Shown here: one piece after another, positions 1 through 7,796 of the stretch | Layout: each line of letters begins with the position of its first letter | How positions within the stretch are numbered: the first letter of the stretch is position 1 | DNA from: JAZLIT01 sp045617525 | GTDB lineage: Bacteria; Bacillota; Bacilli; Bacillales_A; Planococcaceae | Direction: 5' to 3' | DNA: 46,686 bases | NCBI GenBank assembly: GCA_045617525.1 | Contig: JAZLIT010000221.1 | Span: forward strand, 1 to 46,686 | The notes under the pieces: model-generated | Database searches by the model: none | What the model saw: the letters and a program-made list of their open reading frames with translations, nothing else | What the model was told of the DNA's origin: nothing | Position numbers and translations under genes: made by a program

Positions 1-545
1 CCAAAATCTGCCCAATTCTTCAATCGTGGTAAATCCACATGGCGATTATATGACTGATCTCGTACGATTAGTTTCGTGCGTAAGCCTTGCAGCGTCTCTA
101 AAACAGCCGGCTTATCATCTACATATACATCTAAATCCAAATCTTTAATAATCTCAATCTTTTCATGGTCGGCCATACCGCAGTAAAAGCGCTCGTCGAC
201 TACAGGGAAGCCTTGTTCCTTTACCCATTCACGTGTTTGGCCGCAAAAATACTTTGGACGTGAGGTAATATAGTAAACTTCATGGCCAGCCGCGACTAGC
301 TCATTTAATGTTTCAAGTGCTAATTCATAAGAAGGGCAATCCGTGAAATAAATTTCCTTCATTGAATCACGCCACATTTGGCCACCTTGTTCGCCAGTTA
401 ATCCGAATGGTGCGTGGATTTCCACTGTTGGAATCGCATCGAAAACATCCAGACTAAGTTGTTTATCTAATTTTTTGTTATATAAATGGAACGCATGCTG
501 GCGCAAGTTAATCAGCGTGTCGTCAATATCAAATCCGAATTTCAT
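1..545 (-). CDS. HAD-superfamily 5'-nucleotidase-like phosphatase (partial, runs off the left edge)
   Basis: The gene begins with ATG at 545 after a strong AGGAGG site and continues past base 1, so about 181 codons are visible. Residues 1-12 read MKFGFDIDDTLI, the DxDxT nucleophile motif of HAD phosphatases. The motif-II Ser lies in YYITSRP (about residue 96), and late acidic residues in DVYVDDKP fit motif III/IV. The size and the N-terminus resemble the NT5C/YqfW type of nucleotidase-like HAD proteins. It is the last visible gene of a four-gene minus-strand operon, starting 14 bases after the monooxygenase stop, with its ribosome-binding site in the gap. Because RibA and RibD lie upstream, an inferred job is dephosphorylating the ribitylaminopyrimidine phosphate made by RibD. 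A general nucleotidase is equally possible from sequence alone. Confidence 0.8.
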   Translation of the reverse strand, partial: MKFGFDIDDTLINLRQHAFHLYNKKLDKQLSLDVFDAIPTVEIHAPFGLTGEQGGQMWRDSMKEIYFTDCPSYELALETLNELVAAGHEVYYITSRPKYFCGQTREWVKEQGFPVVDERFYCGMADHEKIEIIKDLDLDVYVDDKPAVLETLQGLRTKLIVRDQSYNRHVDLPRLKNWADF

Positions 546-559
546 AAAATCCTCCTGTG

Positions 560-1636
560 CTAACTGAATACTGCAAAATGTGACGCAAAGCCAAGCTCTT
601 TCTCAATTTGGAGTGCTTGTACTTTATCGACATCACGTTTGCGGTCAGCTGCGCGTTGTAGTACATCTAGTTGTTCAATTGTGTGTGGTTCAATACAGTC
701 TGCTAAAATGTCGGCGTCTCTCATCGCACAATTTAATCCGAATGCACCAGTTGGCGTCATCGTGTGCACAGCGTCCCCAATAAGTGCGAGGCCATCACGA
801 ACCCAATTATCCGTTTGACTGCTAAATACATCAAGTAACACAAAATCCTTCCAAGATGTAATGTTTGCGTGAATAGACGGCGCAAGCTGCGGGAATGCAG
901 CTACAAGTTTTTTTACTAGTAGTTCAAAAGGTTGCTTGAGTAAAGTGGGGTAGCTACCGGGCTCGATATTCCACCCGATTTGCACAAAATTATTCACCTG
1001 TGTGAAAAGTGAAATTTGCATGCCATCAACGAGCGCCATTTTAATAGTGGGCTCCCAGCCAGCAGGTGCAGGAATGCGCGCCCATAATAAATCAAAGCCG
1101 TGCTTGCGAATAGAAGTTTCTATTTGCGCTTTTTTACGTACAGTTGAAAAACGTCCGTCTGCACCTACGATTAATTTACTAGCAATAAAGAATTCCTCCC
1201 CATCGCGAATCGCCTGAACGCCAATGAATCGTCCATTTTCATCCTGCACTAATTCATTTACACGCGTCTTTAAGCAATATTGGAATGTCTCATAGGGCTC
1301 GGCTGCCTTTAAAATTGCCTGTAATAAATGTGCCTGTGGAACATGAATACCTAGATGGCCGATTGCAGGGTCGGGTAAAATTGTCTTTGTTAGCGCACCT
1401 TTATACCAGTATTCCAAGCGCTCCATTTTCAGTGAACCAAGCTTTTCTACTTCTTCGAGAAGGCCATGTTTTTTTAAAACTGCTTCGCCATCCTCATTTA
1501 GATGTTCTCCGCGAAAGGTTTTAGCGATTTCAGCTGTACGTTCTAAAAGTAGTACGGAAATGTTTTTCTTCGCTAATAAATAGGCAAGTAAAGCCCCGCT
1601 AGGACCTGCTCCAACGATACATACATCATAGTTCAT
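560..1636 (-). CDS. FAD-dependent monooxygenase (PHBH/UbiH-like)
   Basis: This 358-residue flavoprotein is of the group A aromatic hydroxylase type. The N-terminal dinucleotide-binding motif is VGAGPSGALLAYLLA (about residues 8-22), followed by LLLERT. The mid-protein GADGRFSTVR (about 158-167) is the DG motif, and LIGDAVHTMTPTGAFGLN (about 286-303) is the GD motif that binds the FAD ribityl chain. No membrane segment is seen. It starts with ATG at 1636, five bases after the ribD stop, with AAGGAAGG about ten bases upstream. Its position in a ribA-ribD operon is odd, because riboflavin synthesis needs no monooxygenase. It may hydroxylate a pyrimidine or flavin-like product of the operon. That substrate is inferred only from position; the enzyme class is secure. 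Confidence 0.88.
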   Translation of the reverse strand: MNYDVCIVGAGPSGALLAYLLAKKNISVLLLERTAEIAKTFRGEHLNEDGEAVLKKHGLLEEVEKLGSLKMERLEYWYKGALTKTILPDPAIGHLGIHVPQAHLLQAILKAAEPYETFQYCLKTRVNELVQDENGRFIGVQAIRDGEEFFIASKLIVGADGRFSTVRKKAQIETSIRKHGFDLLWARIPAPAGWEPTIKMALVDGMQISLFTQVNNFVQIGWNIEPGSYPTLLKQPFELLVKKLVAAFPQLAPSIHANITSWKDFVLLDVFSSQTDNWVRDGLALIGDAVHTMTPTGAFGLNCAMRDADILADCIEPHTIEQLDVLQRAADRKRDVDKVQALQIEKELGFASHFAVFS

Positions 1637-1641
1637 AGGAG

Positions 1642-2733
1642 TCAGACCTTCCTTGGGTAAGCTGTGATACGTAAATCCTGTCCGAATTTATCGACATCCC
1701 CGAATTCTAAAAGTGTAGCTGCATCGATTGTTTCTACATTCTCACCTGTAAAGGGTGTAATCGATTGGCGTCCACCAAGCACTTTAGGCGCAATGTACAC
1801 GAAATATTTATCGATTAATCCTGCGCGTAGGAATGAGGCGTTTACCTCACCGCCACCTTCAATAAGTACATCCGTAATACCAAGTGCATAAAGTTTTTCA
1901 AGCATTACAGCTAAATCTAATTTGCCATCCGTTTTTGAAACAGGCAAAATTTCAACGCCAAGTGCCTCATATGTAGCAGAATCCAAGCCTTCTTCTATGA
2001 CAAGAATCGTACGGGCAACGGAAGTATTTAAAATTTGCGCATCAAGCGGTGTACGCAAGTTGCTATCTAATATAATACGGACCGGATTTTTCCCAGATCG
2101 ATCAGGTAAACGCGTAGTAAGAGCAGGATTATCCTTTAAAACCGTGCCAACGCCAACTAAAATCGCATCGACTTCATCACGAATCCCGTGCACATCTAAT
2201 CGTGCTTGTTCGCCAGTTATCCATTGTGAATGACCAGAATAAGTCGCGATTTTACCATCCAATGTCATCGCAAATTTTGAAATCACGAACGGGCGCTCAG
2301 CAATCATGTTATGAATAAAGCGCTCATTTAAACGGCGTGATTCTTGCTCTAGAACACCGACCTCTACTTCAATCCCAGCTTCACGAAGTAATCGGATACC
2401 ACGTCCTGCAACCGATGGATTTGGGTCCTGCATTGCAACGACAACACGTTTTATACCTGATTCCTTCACTAAATTCGCACATGGCGGCGTTTTGCCGAAG
2501 TGTGAGCAAGGTTCTAATGTAACGTAAAGTGTTGCATCCTTTGCATGGTCCCCCGCCATTTTGAAAGCGTGAACCTCCGCATGTGGTTCACCCGCTTTAC
2601 GATGCAGGCCAGTGCCGACAATCATGCCATCCTTGACAATAACTGCTCCAACAAGTGGGTTTGGATTTGTTTTACCCTTTGCACTTGCAGCTAAATCAAG
2701 TGCGAGTTTCATGTAGTATTGATCGTTGTGCAT
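1642..2733 (-). CDS. ribD: Bifunctional diaminohydroxyphosphoribosylaminopyrimidine deaminase / 5-amino-6-(5-phosphoribosylamino)uracil reductase
   Basis: RibD deaminates, then reduces, the pyrimidine made by GTP cyclohydrolase II, giving 5-amino-6-ribitylaminouracil 5'-phosphate. The 363 residues match the usual length of about 360. The deaminase domain (1-145) has the zinc ligands in GEPHAEVHAF and in LEPCSHFGKTPPC. The reductase domain (about 146-360) starts at RPFVISKFAMTLDGKIA and carries SQWITGEQAR and the NADPH-side loop VLIEGGGEVNASFL. It starts with ATG at 2733, overlapping the 3' end of ribA by 38 bases, so the two are probably translationally coupled. Both domains look intact. The usual partners ribE and ribH are absent from the visible operon. 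Confidence 0.95.
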   Translation of the reverse strand: MHNDQYYMKLALDLAASAKGKTNPNPLVGAVIVKDGMIVGTGLHRKAGEPHAEVHAFKMAGDHAKDATLYVTLEPCSHFGKTPPCANLVKESGIKRVVVAMQDPNPSVAGRGIRLLREAGIEVEVGVLEQESRRLNERFIHNMIAERPFVISKFAMTLDGKIATYSGHSQWITGEQARLDVHGIRDEVDAILVGVGTVLKDNPALTTRLPDRSGKNPVRIILDSNLRTPLDAQILNTSVARTILVIEEGLDSATYEALGVEILPVSKTDGKLDLAVMLEKLYALGITDVLIEGGGEVNASFLRAGLIDKYFVYIAPKVLGGRQSITPFTGENVETIDAATLLEFGDVDKFGQDLRITAYPRKV

Positions 2734-3463
2734 TATCTACGCCCCCATAACCTAAAATATGCCCAGCTTTTTCAACTTTTGTTTCTAGATAATGACGGTT
2801 CGAGTCCGTTGCACCACCCCATAATGGAATATGTCCATTTAAAGCTAAGCCATGATCCTTTAATGCAGCAAGCTTCTTCGGATTATTTGTGATTAAAGTA
2901 ACTGGTTTTTTGCGTAATTCAGCCAACACTTTAATGGCATCCTCATAAGAACGTGTATCGTCTTCAAAGCCAAGTGCATGATTTGCCTCAACCGTATCAT
3001 AGTCTTCCTCTTGTAAAAGGTAAGCAAGCGATTTAGAAAATAGCCCAATACCGCGTCCCTCATGATCGGCTAGATAGAAAATTGCGCCACAACCGTGATC
3101 GGCAATCATTTTCATCGATTCATGTAACTGATAGCCACAATCACAGCGCTGGCTACCAAAAATATCGCCTGTATGACAAATACTGTGCATACGAATTAAG
3201 GCATTGTCGTTATTTGCAAAGTCACCATAAACAAGGACAGAAGATTGCTGCCCGAATGCTAAATTTAAAGAGGGAAGCTGCTGTACGATTTGTTCCTTAG
3301 ACCAAGATGCATCTGCAGATAACCAAGAATACCACTGGAAGGTAGCTTCGAAATCGCCTTGTTTAATAGGAAGGCGCACGGGCCCAACGATAGCTAAATT
3401 TTCTGTTTTGTTTCGTTTTGTTAGTGTAATTTTATCTAATAACTTAGTGAAATTGATTTTCAT
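2696..3463 (-). CDS. ribA: GTP cyclohydrolase II (stand-alone, no DHBP-synthase domain)
   Basis: This enzyme opens GTP to 2,5-diamino-6-ribosylamino-4-pyrimidinone phosphate, the first step of riboflavin and related pathways. The zinc site is visible as SICHTGDIFGSQRCDCGYQL (about residues 92-111), with three cysteines. The catalytic stretch follows as ADHEGRGIGLF, YDTVEANHALGF, an Asp-x-Arg in EDDTRSY, and ITNNPKK. The protein is 255 aa because it carries an N-terminal extension of about 60 residues beyond the core (E. coli RibA is 196 aa). There is no RibB domain, unlike the RibBA fusion of the main Bacillus riboflavin operon. It is first in a four-gene operon with a sigma-A-like promoter 42 bases upstream and a weak ribosome-binding site (TAGGGATAAC). 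Confidence 0.93.
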   Translation of the reverse strand: MKINFTKLLDKITLTKRNKTENLAIVGPVRLPIKQGDFEATFQWYSWLSADASWSKEQIVQQLPSLNLAFGQQSSVLVYGDFANNDNALIRMHSICHTGDIFGSQRCDCGYQLHESMKMIADHGCGAIFYLADHEGRGIGLFSKSLAYLLQEEDYDTVEANHALGFEDDTRSYEDAIKVLAELRKKPVTLITNNPKKLAALKDHGLALNGHIPLWGGATDSNRHYLETKVEKAGHILGYGGVDNAQRSILHETRT

Positions 3464-3504
3464 TGTTATCCCTACTCATCTAGTATTTGAAGTTTGTTAT
3501 TCTA

Positions 3505-3533
3505 AGTATAAGTGAATTACCATTCTACGTAAA
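3505..3533 (-). promoter_or_regulatory. Sigma-A promoter of the ribA operon
   Basis: On the minus strand a -35 box TTTACG (3533-3528) is separated by exactly 17 bases from a -10 box TATACT (3510-3505), placing the transcript start near 3498 and giving a leader of about 35 bases. Such a leader is too short for an FMN riboswitch, and none of the conserved FMN-element boxes is seen between 3464 and 3683. Confidence 0.65.
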
Positions 3534-3683
3534 AGATATGCTAGCGTATTATCTGGTTATCATTCGTAACTTAGTATATAAAAGTGTGTGAGATAAGTCC
3601 AAGGTTTTTGATTAATTTGTTTTAAAAATTTATGAGCAGTCGAGAAAAGTAATTCATTATGATAAAATATGCATAAAGATTTG

Positions 3684-3717
3684 AATACCTTGGGGCAATC
3701 TCACAAGGTATTTTTTT
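3684..3717 (+). terminator. Intrinsic-terminator hairpin just upstream of tdk
   Basis: A nine-base-pair stem, AATACCTTG (3684-3692) with CAAGGTATT (3704-3712), an 11-base loop and a following T-run. No plus-strand gene precedes it in the window. It is therefore either an attenuator in the tdk leader or the left-over terminator of a gene that once lay upstream (rpmE precedes tdk in related genomes). Confidence 0.65.
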
Positions 3718-3749
3718 GTTATGGGATGAAGAAGAAAGAAGGTATAGTA

Positions 3750-4322
3750 ATGGCACAATTATTTTTCAAACACGGTGCGATGAACAGTGGGAAATCGATT
3801 GAGATTTTAAAAGTAGCGCATAACTATGAGGAGCAAAATAAGCCAGTCCTTATTTTTACGCCAAGCATCGATACACGTGATGAAGTAGGCGTTGTTTCTA
3901 GCCGAATCGGATTACGCCGCCCAGCTACAGCGATATTTGCAGACACTAATTTATATGACCTTGTAAAAAATAATGAGGAAAAGCTTTACTGCGTGTTAGT
4001 CGACGAAGTACAGTTTTTGAATAAAGCCCATGTACAGCAGCTGACGCAAATTGTAGATGAACTTGATATTCCGGTAATGGCTTTTGGACTTAAAAATGAC
4101 TTCCAAAACGAATTATTTGAGGGAAGCAGGTACATGCTGACATACGCAGATAAAATCGAGGAAATGAAAACGATTTGCTGGTTCTGCCATAAGAAGGCAA
4201 ACATGAACCTACGTGTGGACGAACAAGGCAAGCCTGTTTACACTGGTGAGCAAATTGAAATTGGCGGTAATGATAAATATTATCCTGTCTGCCGTAAATG
4301 CCATAGCAATCCACCGTTATGA
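3750..4322 (+). CDS. tdk: Thymidine kinase
   Basis: This kinase phosphorylates thymidine and deoxyuridine in the pyrimidine deoxynucleoside salvage pathway (cytoplasmic, type II TK). The 190 residues show a P-loop GAMNSGKS (residues 9-16), a Walker-B-like VDEVQF, and a structural zinc site made by CWFCHKK and CRKCHS near the C-terminus. The start is taken at ATG 3750, where the protein reads MAQLFFKHGAMNSGKS and AGAAGG lies eight bases upstream. A longer in-frame start at 3669 would be translated through the upstream terminator hairpin and adds no homologous residues. It is followed by its own terminator at 4426. tdk-prfA adjacency is typical of Bacillales, but here a repeat array and a membrane protein gene lie between them. 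Confidence 0.96.
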   Translation: MAQLFFKHGAMNSGKSIEILKVAHNYEEQNKPVLIFTPSIDTRDEVGVVSSRIGLRRPATAIFADTNLYDLVKNNEEKLYCVLVDEVQFLNKAHVQQLTQIVDELDIPVMAFGLKNDFQNELFEGSRYMLTYADKIEEMKTICWFCHKKANMNLRVDEQGKPVYTGEQIEIGGNDKYYPVCRKCHSNPPL

Positions 4323-4425
4323 TCGTGTGTGTGTGATGAAATTAGATAAATTATTATGAACGCGGGAATAGCAACCGGGAATTTGCCACTTTTTCCGCGC
4401 AAATAAAGTAATTTAAATCATTTTG

Positions 4426-4458
4426 GCCTGTTGATACATTCAACAGGCTATTTCTTTT
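4426..4458 (+). terminator. tdk terminator
   Basis: Stem GCCTGTTGA (4426-4434) with TCAACAGGC (4440-4448), a short loop, then TATTTCTTTT. It lies 100 bases after the tdk stop, and no other plus-strand gene intervenes. Confidence 0.75.
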
Positions 4459-4493
4459 AAGTATTTTAAGCTTTATAGAAGAGTAGTGAGTGA

Positions 4494-4690
4494 AGTTAGA
4501 GCGTTCGTGCAGCAAGTTAGAGCGTTCGAGCAGTAAGTTAGAGCGTTCGCGTAGCAAGTTAGAGCGTTCAATCAAAGTTAGAGCGTTCGTGCAGCAAGTT
4601 AGAGCGTTCAACCACCAAGTTAGAGCGTTCAAATCAAAGTTAGAGCGTTCGAGCACCAAGTTAGAGCGTTCGTGAATTTCGTTAGCGCAT
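4494..4690. repeat. Tandem array of nine ~21-bp repeats, core AGTTAGAGCGTTC
   Basis: The 13-base core AGTTAGAGCGTTC starts at 4494, 4515, 4536, 4557, 4576, 4597, 4618, 4638 and 4659. The steps are 21,21,21,19,21,21,20,21, and a degenerate tenth copy follows near 4678. The seven to eight bases between cores vary (CGTGCAGCA, CGAGCAGTA, CAACCACCA and so on). On the minus strand each unit reads GAACGCTCTAACT. The array fills the space between the 3' ends of tdk and the convergent YczE-like gene. The 19- and 20-base steps break any reading frame, so it is not a coding repeat. The core is related to the array at 44606-45344. Function unknown. Confidence 0.93.
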
Positions 4691-4698
4691 AAAAGCAA

Positions 4699-4715
4699 GG
4701 CGCTACTTGTGCGCC
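4699..4715 (-). terminator. Possible terminator of the YczE-like gene
   Basis: A GC-rich hairpin GGCGC-7-GCGCC lies just past the stop codon of the minus-strand gene. On that strand it is followed by TTGCTTTT. The stem is short, so the call is tentative. Confidence 0.4.
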
Positions 4716-4731
4716 GCCGCCGATCCCTGTT

Positions 4732-5403
4732 TTAATCTAATGGAATGTTATATTTAAATACCCAAATTTTCAACGCAGGCTGGAGTTTTTGCAAAATGAT
4801 GCCGACAATTTTCCCGATTCCATAAGCTGCGATAAACGTCCCAATCCCAATGGAACCAAATGATTGCAGCATCACTAGGCAAAGTATGAGGGAAATGAAG
4901 ACGTTAATCATGTCACTCGTAATTTTTGCTTTGCCAAAAGGGAGTGACCATTTAGTTGCAATAACATACGTTAATGTATCATAGGGCATAGTGGGTAGAT
5001 TGACTGTGAAATAGAAAAGTAAGCCGATTGCAACAATTATCAAGCCTAGCGCAAAATACAACAGGATAAGCCAAATTGAATTCGCCTCAGGCAGGTAACT
5101 TGTCATCCAAATTGTTAAATCCATAAAAGAGCCAAATGCAAATGCAATGATTAATTGGATAAAGAAGTTTTTCCATTCAATCATTTTCAATAGAATTGCC
5201 TGTATGGTAATAAATAATAAGTTGGCAACAACAGTCATCACGCCGACTGAAAGACCGCTAATTAGTGCTAAAGCATAGGGTAAAGAAGTAACAGGAGAAA
5301 CGCCTAAGTTCGCCAAAATAGAAAACGTCGCACCGAGAGCGATGAAAAATAAGCCGATTACATAAAGTATAAGGCGTTTGGTGATAGTAATTGTTCGATT
5401 CAC
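4732..5403 (-). CDS. YczE/YitT-like multi-pass membrane protein
   Basis: A 223-residue integral membrane protein with about five hydrophobic helices. The first is LILYVIGLFFIALGATFSILA and the last is GIGTFIAAYGIGKIVGIIL. LGVSPVTSLPYALA after helix 1 and LPTMPYDTLTYVIATK in the middle match the YczE-type proteins (the B. subtilis member affects lipopeptide production; the transported substrate is unknown). The start is set at GTG 5403, because AAAGGAG lies eight bases ahead of it. An in-frame ATG at 5421 has no ribosome-binding site. It is divergently oriented from a degraded LysR-type gene at 5515, a common transporter/regulator arrangement, so regulation has probably been lost. It is convergent with tdk. 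Confidence 0.8.
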   Translation of the reverse strand: MNRTITITKRLILYVIGLFFIALGATFSILANLGVSPVTSLPYALALISGLSVGVMTVVANLLFITIQAILLKMIEWKNFFIQLIIAFAFGSFMDLTIWMTSYLPEANSIWLILLYFALGLIIVAIGLLFYFTVNLPTMPYDTLTYVIATKWSLPFGKAKITSDMINVFISLILCLVMLQSFGSIGIGTFIAAYGIGKIVGIILQKLQPALKIWVFKYNIPLD

Positions 5404-5514
5404 CTGTAACACTCCTTTCATATTAAATCACTTTAAAAGTATAACGTTTGAAACGAAATATAAAAAATATATATAATAGAATGAATTCATATATATAATG
5501 TATAAGAGGTGTAC

Positions 5515-5640
5515 ATGGATATTCGGCAATTGCGTTAGTTTAATTATTTCAAAAACTGCAGAAGCACTATATAAGAATGAGATACAACTCTCGCCGATTT
5601 GCATGAAATTTATTGCACTTTTCCACGACTTAATGAATAA
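5515..5640 (+). pseudogene. Remnant of a LysR-type regulator N-terminus
   Basis: A good ribosome-binding site (AAGAGGTG) precedes ATG 5515. The first seven codons read MDIRQLR, the standard LysR-family opening, and are stopped by TAG at 5536. In another frame from 5543 the sequence reads ISKTAEALYKNEIQLS, resembling the helix-turn-helix segment (I-T-K-A-A-E-A-L-H) of the family, and then decays. At least one nonsense change and one frameshift are needed, and everything after about 40 codons is missing. It faces away from the YczE-like gene at 4732-5403, its probable former target. The match is short, so this is a reasoned but not certain call. Confidence 0.55.
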
Positions 5641-5825
5641 AACTAGCACTTAGCTGTAAAATTCATTATACTAGTGTAGGTAGTTTTTTTGACGTAAATA
5701 TCGGCATTTTAGCCGTTTAAAACGGGGAGTATAATGTGAAACTTCAATCAGCGGAGTTTTCATCCCAGTGATACTTAATGCGAGATGAAATTTAAAAAAC
5801 GAAATATAAATTAGAGGTGAATTAC

Positions 5826-6896
5826 ATGTTTGATCGACTGCAAGCGGTAGAGGATCGTTACGAGCGTCTTCATGAGCTTTTAAGTGACCCAGAAATCGTA
5901 AATGATAATAAGAAATTACGTGAATATTCGAAGGAACAATCGGATATTCAAGATATGGTAGAAGTTTATCGTGAATACAAAGTAGTAAAAGAACAACTAG
6001 TTGACACGCGCGAAATGCTAGAAATTGAAAAAGATCCGGATATGTACGAGATGGTCAAAGAGGAGTTTAACGAATTAAACGACCAAATTGCTGACTTAGA
6101 AGAACGTCTGCGTATTTTATTAATTCCAAAAGACCCGAACGATAGCAAAAACGTAATTATGGAGATTCGTGGTGCTGCAGGTGGCGATGAAGCCAACATT
6201 TTTGCAGGGGATCTTTTCCGTATGTATACACGTTATGCAGAAACGCAAGGCTGGAAAATTGAAATTATGGAAGCAACACCTAACCCATCAGGTGGCTATA
6301 AAGAAGCAATCTTTATGATCAATGGTCAAGGTGCATACTCTAAATTTAAATACGAAAGTGGCGCACACCGCGTACAACGTATCCCAGCAACAGAATCTCA
6401 AGGCCGTATTCATACATCAACTGCTACGGTAGCGTGTTTACCAGAAATGCATGTTGAAGATGTTGAAATCCATGAAAAAGATATCCGCGTAGATACATTC
6501 GCATCATCAGGTGCTGGTGGACAATCGGTAAATACAACGATGTCAGCTGTACGTATGGTCCATTTACCAACTGGTGTCGTAGTATCGATGCAAGATGAGC
6601 GTTCTCAAATTAAAAACCGTGAAAAAGCGATGAAAATCTTAGTGGCACGTGTTGCTGAAAAGAACCGTGCAGAAGCACAAGCTGAAATTGACTCAACACG
6701 TAAATCTGCAGTAGGTTCGGGTGACCGTTCAGAGCGTATTCGTACGTATAACTACCCGCAAAACCGTGTAACAGATCACCGCATTGGTTTAACGATTCAA
6801 AAATTAGACCAAATCGTAGAAGGTAAGCTTGATGATATCATCGATGCGCTAATCCTTGATGAGCAAGCAACACGTCTTGCTGGTCTAAATGACTAA
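5826..6896 (+). CDS. prfA: Peptide chain release factor 1
   Basis: RF1 recognises UAA and UAG in the ribosomal A site and triggers peptide release. The 356 residues are the usual length. The codon-recognition tripeptide PAT is at about residues 187-189 (RIPATESQGRIHTS), and the catalytic GGQ is at about residue 231 (SSGAGGQSVNTTMSAVRM). The start is ATG 5826, six bases after AGAGGTG. A GTG at 5817 is part of that ribosome-binding site. Upstream, a TATAAT at 5730-5735 lacks a good -35 box, so the promoter is not assigned. The stop codon overlaps the prmC start (TAATG). Pairing with prmC, which methylates the GGQ glutamine, is conserved in most bacteria. Confidence 0.97.
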   Translation: MFDRLQAVEDRYERLHELLSDPEIVNDNKKLREYSKEQSDIQDMVEVYREYKVVKEQLVDTREMLEIEKDPDMYEMVKEEFNELNDQIADLEERLRILLIPKDPNDSKNVIMEIRGAAGGDEANIFAGDLFRMYTRYAETQGWKIEIMEATPNPSGGYKEAIFMINGQGAYSKFKYESGAHRVQRIPATESQGRIHTSTATVACLPEMHVEDVEIHEKDIRVDTFASSGAGGQSVNTTMSAVRMVHLPTGVVVSMQDERSQIKNREKAMKILVARVAEKNRAEAQAEIDSTRKSAVGSGDRSERIRTYNYPQNRVTDHRIGLTIQKLDQIVEGKLDDIIDALILDEQATRLAGLND

Positions 6897-7753
6897 TGAA
6901 TAAAACAATTTTAGAGGCCCTAAACGGGGCTTCTTCTTTTTTAGCGGAGCACGGCCGCGAAGAAAATGTCGCACGCTTATTTTTACAGCATATTTTACAG
7001 ACCAATTATAGTGGGCTGATGATGCGCATGCATGACCCGATAACTGAGGAGCAACAGCTGCAACTTGATCAATATGCGGCGCAGCATGCAAAAGGCAAGC
7101 CATTTCAATACATTACAGGTGTTGAGGAATTCTATGGTCGCGCGTTCGAGGTGGATGAATCAGTCCTAATTCCACGTCCGGAAACAGAGGAATTAGTGTA
7201 CGGTACAATCGAGCGCATGAACAAGCTTTTCGGCGCGAATGCATCTGTGCAGCTCGCAGATATTGGCACGGGCAGTGGTGCTATCGCCGTAACGATGAAA
7301 AGTGAATGGCCAGAAGCAAACGTAACGGCAACAGACTTATCAGAAGTTGCGCTTGCTACAGCAGAGAAAAATGCAAAACGTTTAAATGCCGATGTACGCT
7401 TTTTACTTGGCGATTTAGCTGAGCCAATTGCTGAGCAAAAGTGGGATGTCGTGTTATCAAACCCACCTTATATTGCATTTGATGAAATGGTGGAAATGTC
7501 GGAAGTTGTACTTGAACACGAACCACATTCTGCGTTATTCGCGGAAGAGGACGGGCTAATTTTATACAGAAAACTAGCAAATCAGCTACCGGCGATGATG
7601 AATCGACCTGCACTAATTGGGCTAGAAATCGGGTATAAACAAGGACCAGCTGTCACAGCTTTCTTCGGACAAGCCTTTCCCCAAGCGCATGTTGAAATCG
7701 TAAAAGATATCAATGGCAAAGATAGAATCGTTTTTTGTGTAATACCTGAATAA
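6896..7753 (+). CDS. prmC: Release-factor glutamine N5-methyltransferase
   Basis: PrmC transfers a methyl group from S-adenosylmethionine to the glutamine of the GGQ motif of RF1 and RF2. The 285-residue protein has an N-terminal helical domain with LIPRPETEELV (about 90-100), the SAM-binding loop LADIGTGSGAIAVTM (about 120-134) and the catalytic NPPY motif (about 188-191, VLSNPPYIAFDEM). It starts one base inside the prfA stop codon, so the two genes are translationally coupled. All key motifs are intact. Confidence 0.96.
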   Translation: MNKTILEALNGASSFLAEHGREENVARLFLQHILQTNYSGLMMRMHDPITEEQQLQLDQYAAQHAKGKPFQYITGVEEFYGRAFEVDESVLIPRPETEELVYGTIERMNKLFGANASVQLADIGTGSGAIAVTMKSEWPEANVTATDLSEVALATAEKNAKRLNADVRFLLGDLAEPIAEQKWDVVLSNPPYIAFDEMVEMSEVVLEHEPHSALFAEEDGLILYRKLANQLPAMMNRPALIGLEIGYKQGPAVTAFFGQAFPQAHVEIVKDINGKDRIVFCVIPE

Positions 7754-7796
7754 TTTTACGCCTTCTTGACGAAACTATCGATCAAGGAGGCGTTAT

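Noticed and set aside
3464..3683. FMN riboswitch before ribA
   Set aside because: None of the conserved G-rich boxes was found and the leader is too short.
4494..4690. CRISPR array
   Set aside because: Cores are only 13 bases and the intervening 7-8 bases are similar to each other. There are no unique spacers and no cas genes nearby.
4354..4698. Minus-strand open frame with repeated ERSNLL segments
   Set aside because: It reads through the tandem array; frame changes within the array show the protein repeat is not conserved.
5428..5649. 73-aa minus-strand hydrophobic protein
   Set aside because: AT-rich frame on the opposite strand to the LysR remnant, with no ribosome site. The remnant explains the sequence better.
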